Made by a program: the position numbers and the translations under genes. A stretch of 52,206 nt of DNA from the NCBI GenBank assembly GCA_017416805.1, contig JAFQBB010000016.1:1-52206 (forward strand), given 5' to 3'. The notes under the pieces are model-generated. The model saw only the letters and a program-made list of their open reading frames with translations, was not told where the DNA came from and searched no databases. Position 1 is the first letter of the stretch. Every line of letters begins with the position of its first letter. This document shows positions 51,544 through 52,206 of the stretch, piece by piece. This DNA is from Bacteroidaceae bacterium. GTDB taxonomy: Bacteria > Bacteroidota > Bacteroidia > Bacteroidales > Bacteroidaceae.

Positions 51544-52206
51544 ATGGAAACAATCTATCTGGGAATTATCATTTTCCTGTTTGCACTTGCCATCTTCGAC
51601 CTGAGTGTGGGGGTGAGCAACGACGCTGTGAACTTCATGAACTCTGCCGTAGGAGCAAAAGCTGCAAAGGTAAAGACCATCATCATTATTGCCGCTATCG
51701 GTGTGTTCTGTGGAGCGGCCATGAGTAACGGTATGATGGACATTGCGCGGCATGGCATCTTCCGGCCCGAGCAGTTCTACTTCAACGACCTCATGTGTAT
51801 CTTCCTGGCCGTAATGGTTACTGATGTCGTGCTGCTCGATGTATTCAACACCTTAGGAATGCCTACTTCCACAACCGTATCAATGGTGTTCGAACTGTTA
51901 GGCGGCACCTTTGTACTGGCTCTTATCAAATTGGCAGCCGATGAGACGGGGCTTTTAGGGTTTGACGACCTGCTGAACACCGAGAAGGCGCTGTCCGTCA
52001 TCTTCGGTATTTTCCTCAGCGTGGCTATTGCATTCTTCTTCGGAACATTGGTGCAGTGGCTCTCGCGCCTCATATTCACCTTCAACTATAAGCCGCGCCT
52101 GAAGTGGACCATCGGTCTGTTCGGCGGACTGGCGGCTACGGCCATCATCTACTTCATGCTCATCAAGGGACTGAAGGACTCTTCCTTCATGACGAAGGAG
52201 AACAAG
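51544..52206 (+). CDS. Inorganic phosphate transporter, Pit family (partial, runs off the end)
   Basis: The first 221 residues of a polytopic membrane protein. It starts M-E-T-I-Y-L-G-I-I-I-F and contains V-G-V-S-N-D-A-V-N-F-M-N-S-A-V-G and T-L-G-M-P-T-S-T-T-V-S-M-V-F-E-L-L-G-G, the signature of PitA/PiT sodium- or proton-coupled phosphate transporters. About five helices are visible before the window ends. The upstream Pho-box-like array agrees with a phosphate role. Confidence 0.92.
   Translation, partial: METIYLGIIIFLFALAIFDLSVGVSNDAVNFMNSAVGAKAAKVKTIIIIAAIGVFCGAAMSNGMMDIARHGIFRPEQFYFNDLMCIFLAVMVTDVVLLDVFNTLGMPTSTTVSMVFELLGGTFVLALIKLAADETGLLGFDDLLNTEKALSVIFGIFLSVAIAFFFGTLVQWLSRLIFTFNYKPRLKWTIGLFGGLAATAIIYFMLIKGLKDSSFMTKENK

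Overview
The window reads as a chromosomal segment of a gut Bacteroides or a close Bacteroidales relative. Supporting this are promoters of the Bacteroidota form (TTTG about 20 bp before TAnnTTTG), an HU protein of the Bacteroides type, a FeoA-FeoB fusion, a DUF4835/PorD-like gene next to recN, many secreted plant-glycan hydrolases with Bacteroides-type signal peptides, and Cys-Gly-Asp lipoproteins. I do not assign a species.

Layout. 0-4.6 kb: a palindromic repeat, a small membrane protein, a FadL-type outer-membrane porin, a gene-free repeat-rich gap, and serS on the minus strand. 4.7-10 kb: a probable operon of a Wzi-like barrel, a lipocalin-like lipoprotein and a 1058-residue PL1 pectate lyase-GH105 fusion. 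10-17 kb: a WecA/MraY-like phosphotransferase (minus), then DUF4835, recN, rlmB and a TPR/trypsin-fold protein, separated by short repeats. 17-21 kb (minus): an HU-like protein and a tilS-menA-CPBP protease operon. 21-26 kb: feoAB with its Cys-rich partner, tRNA-Cys and gdhA. 26-29.7 kb: a hemerythrin-like protein coupled to a LuxR-type regulator with a degenerate receiver, a CorA transporter and an FKBP isomerase. 30-36 kb: divergent GH9 and GH31 enzymes. 35.8-40.2 kb: a tight five-gene operon (PqqD-like, nucleotidyltransferase, ABC exporter, HprK-like kinase, S26-type peptidase) that looks like RiPP tailoring and export machinery without a visible precursor. 40.5-41.3 kb: a FISUMP-type lipoprotein with a C-terminus that looks hypervariable. 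41.3-43.1 kb: a gene-poor tract of repeats and hairpins. 43-52 kb: a YejM/LTA-synthase-like sulfatase-fold protein, a tandem GH43 enzyme, a Fic AMPylase, a GH127/GH146 beta-L-arabinofuranosidase, a 6S-like RNA and the start of a Pit phosphate transporter behind a Pho-box-like array.

How it works together. The secreted enzymes (PL1-GH105, GH9, GH31, tandem GH43, GH127/146) suit pectin, arabinan and xyloglucan-type plant polysaccharides, but no SusC/SusD pair is present, so these are satellite enzymes or dismantled utilisation loci. The rest is housekeeping: translation, RNA modification, repair, iron, magnesium and phosphate uptake, menaquinone and nitrogen assimilation.

The most unusual signals are (1) the PqqD/NTase/ABC/HprK/S26 operon; (2) the lipoprotein whose last 60 codons switch to strongly NNC usage, as expected of a diversity-generating retroelement target; (3) two intergenic elements with related flanks but different 12-bp palindromes, each repeated at exactly 22 bp; and (4) several other dispersed palindromic repeat families that fill the gaps between genes.
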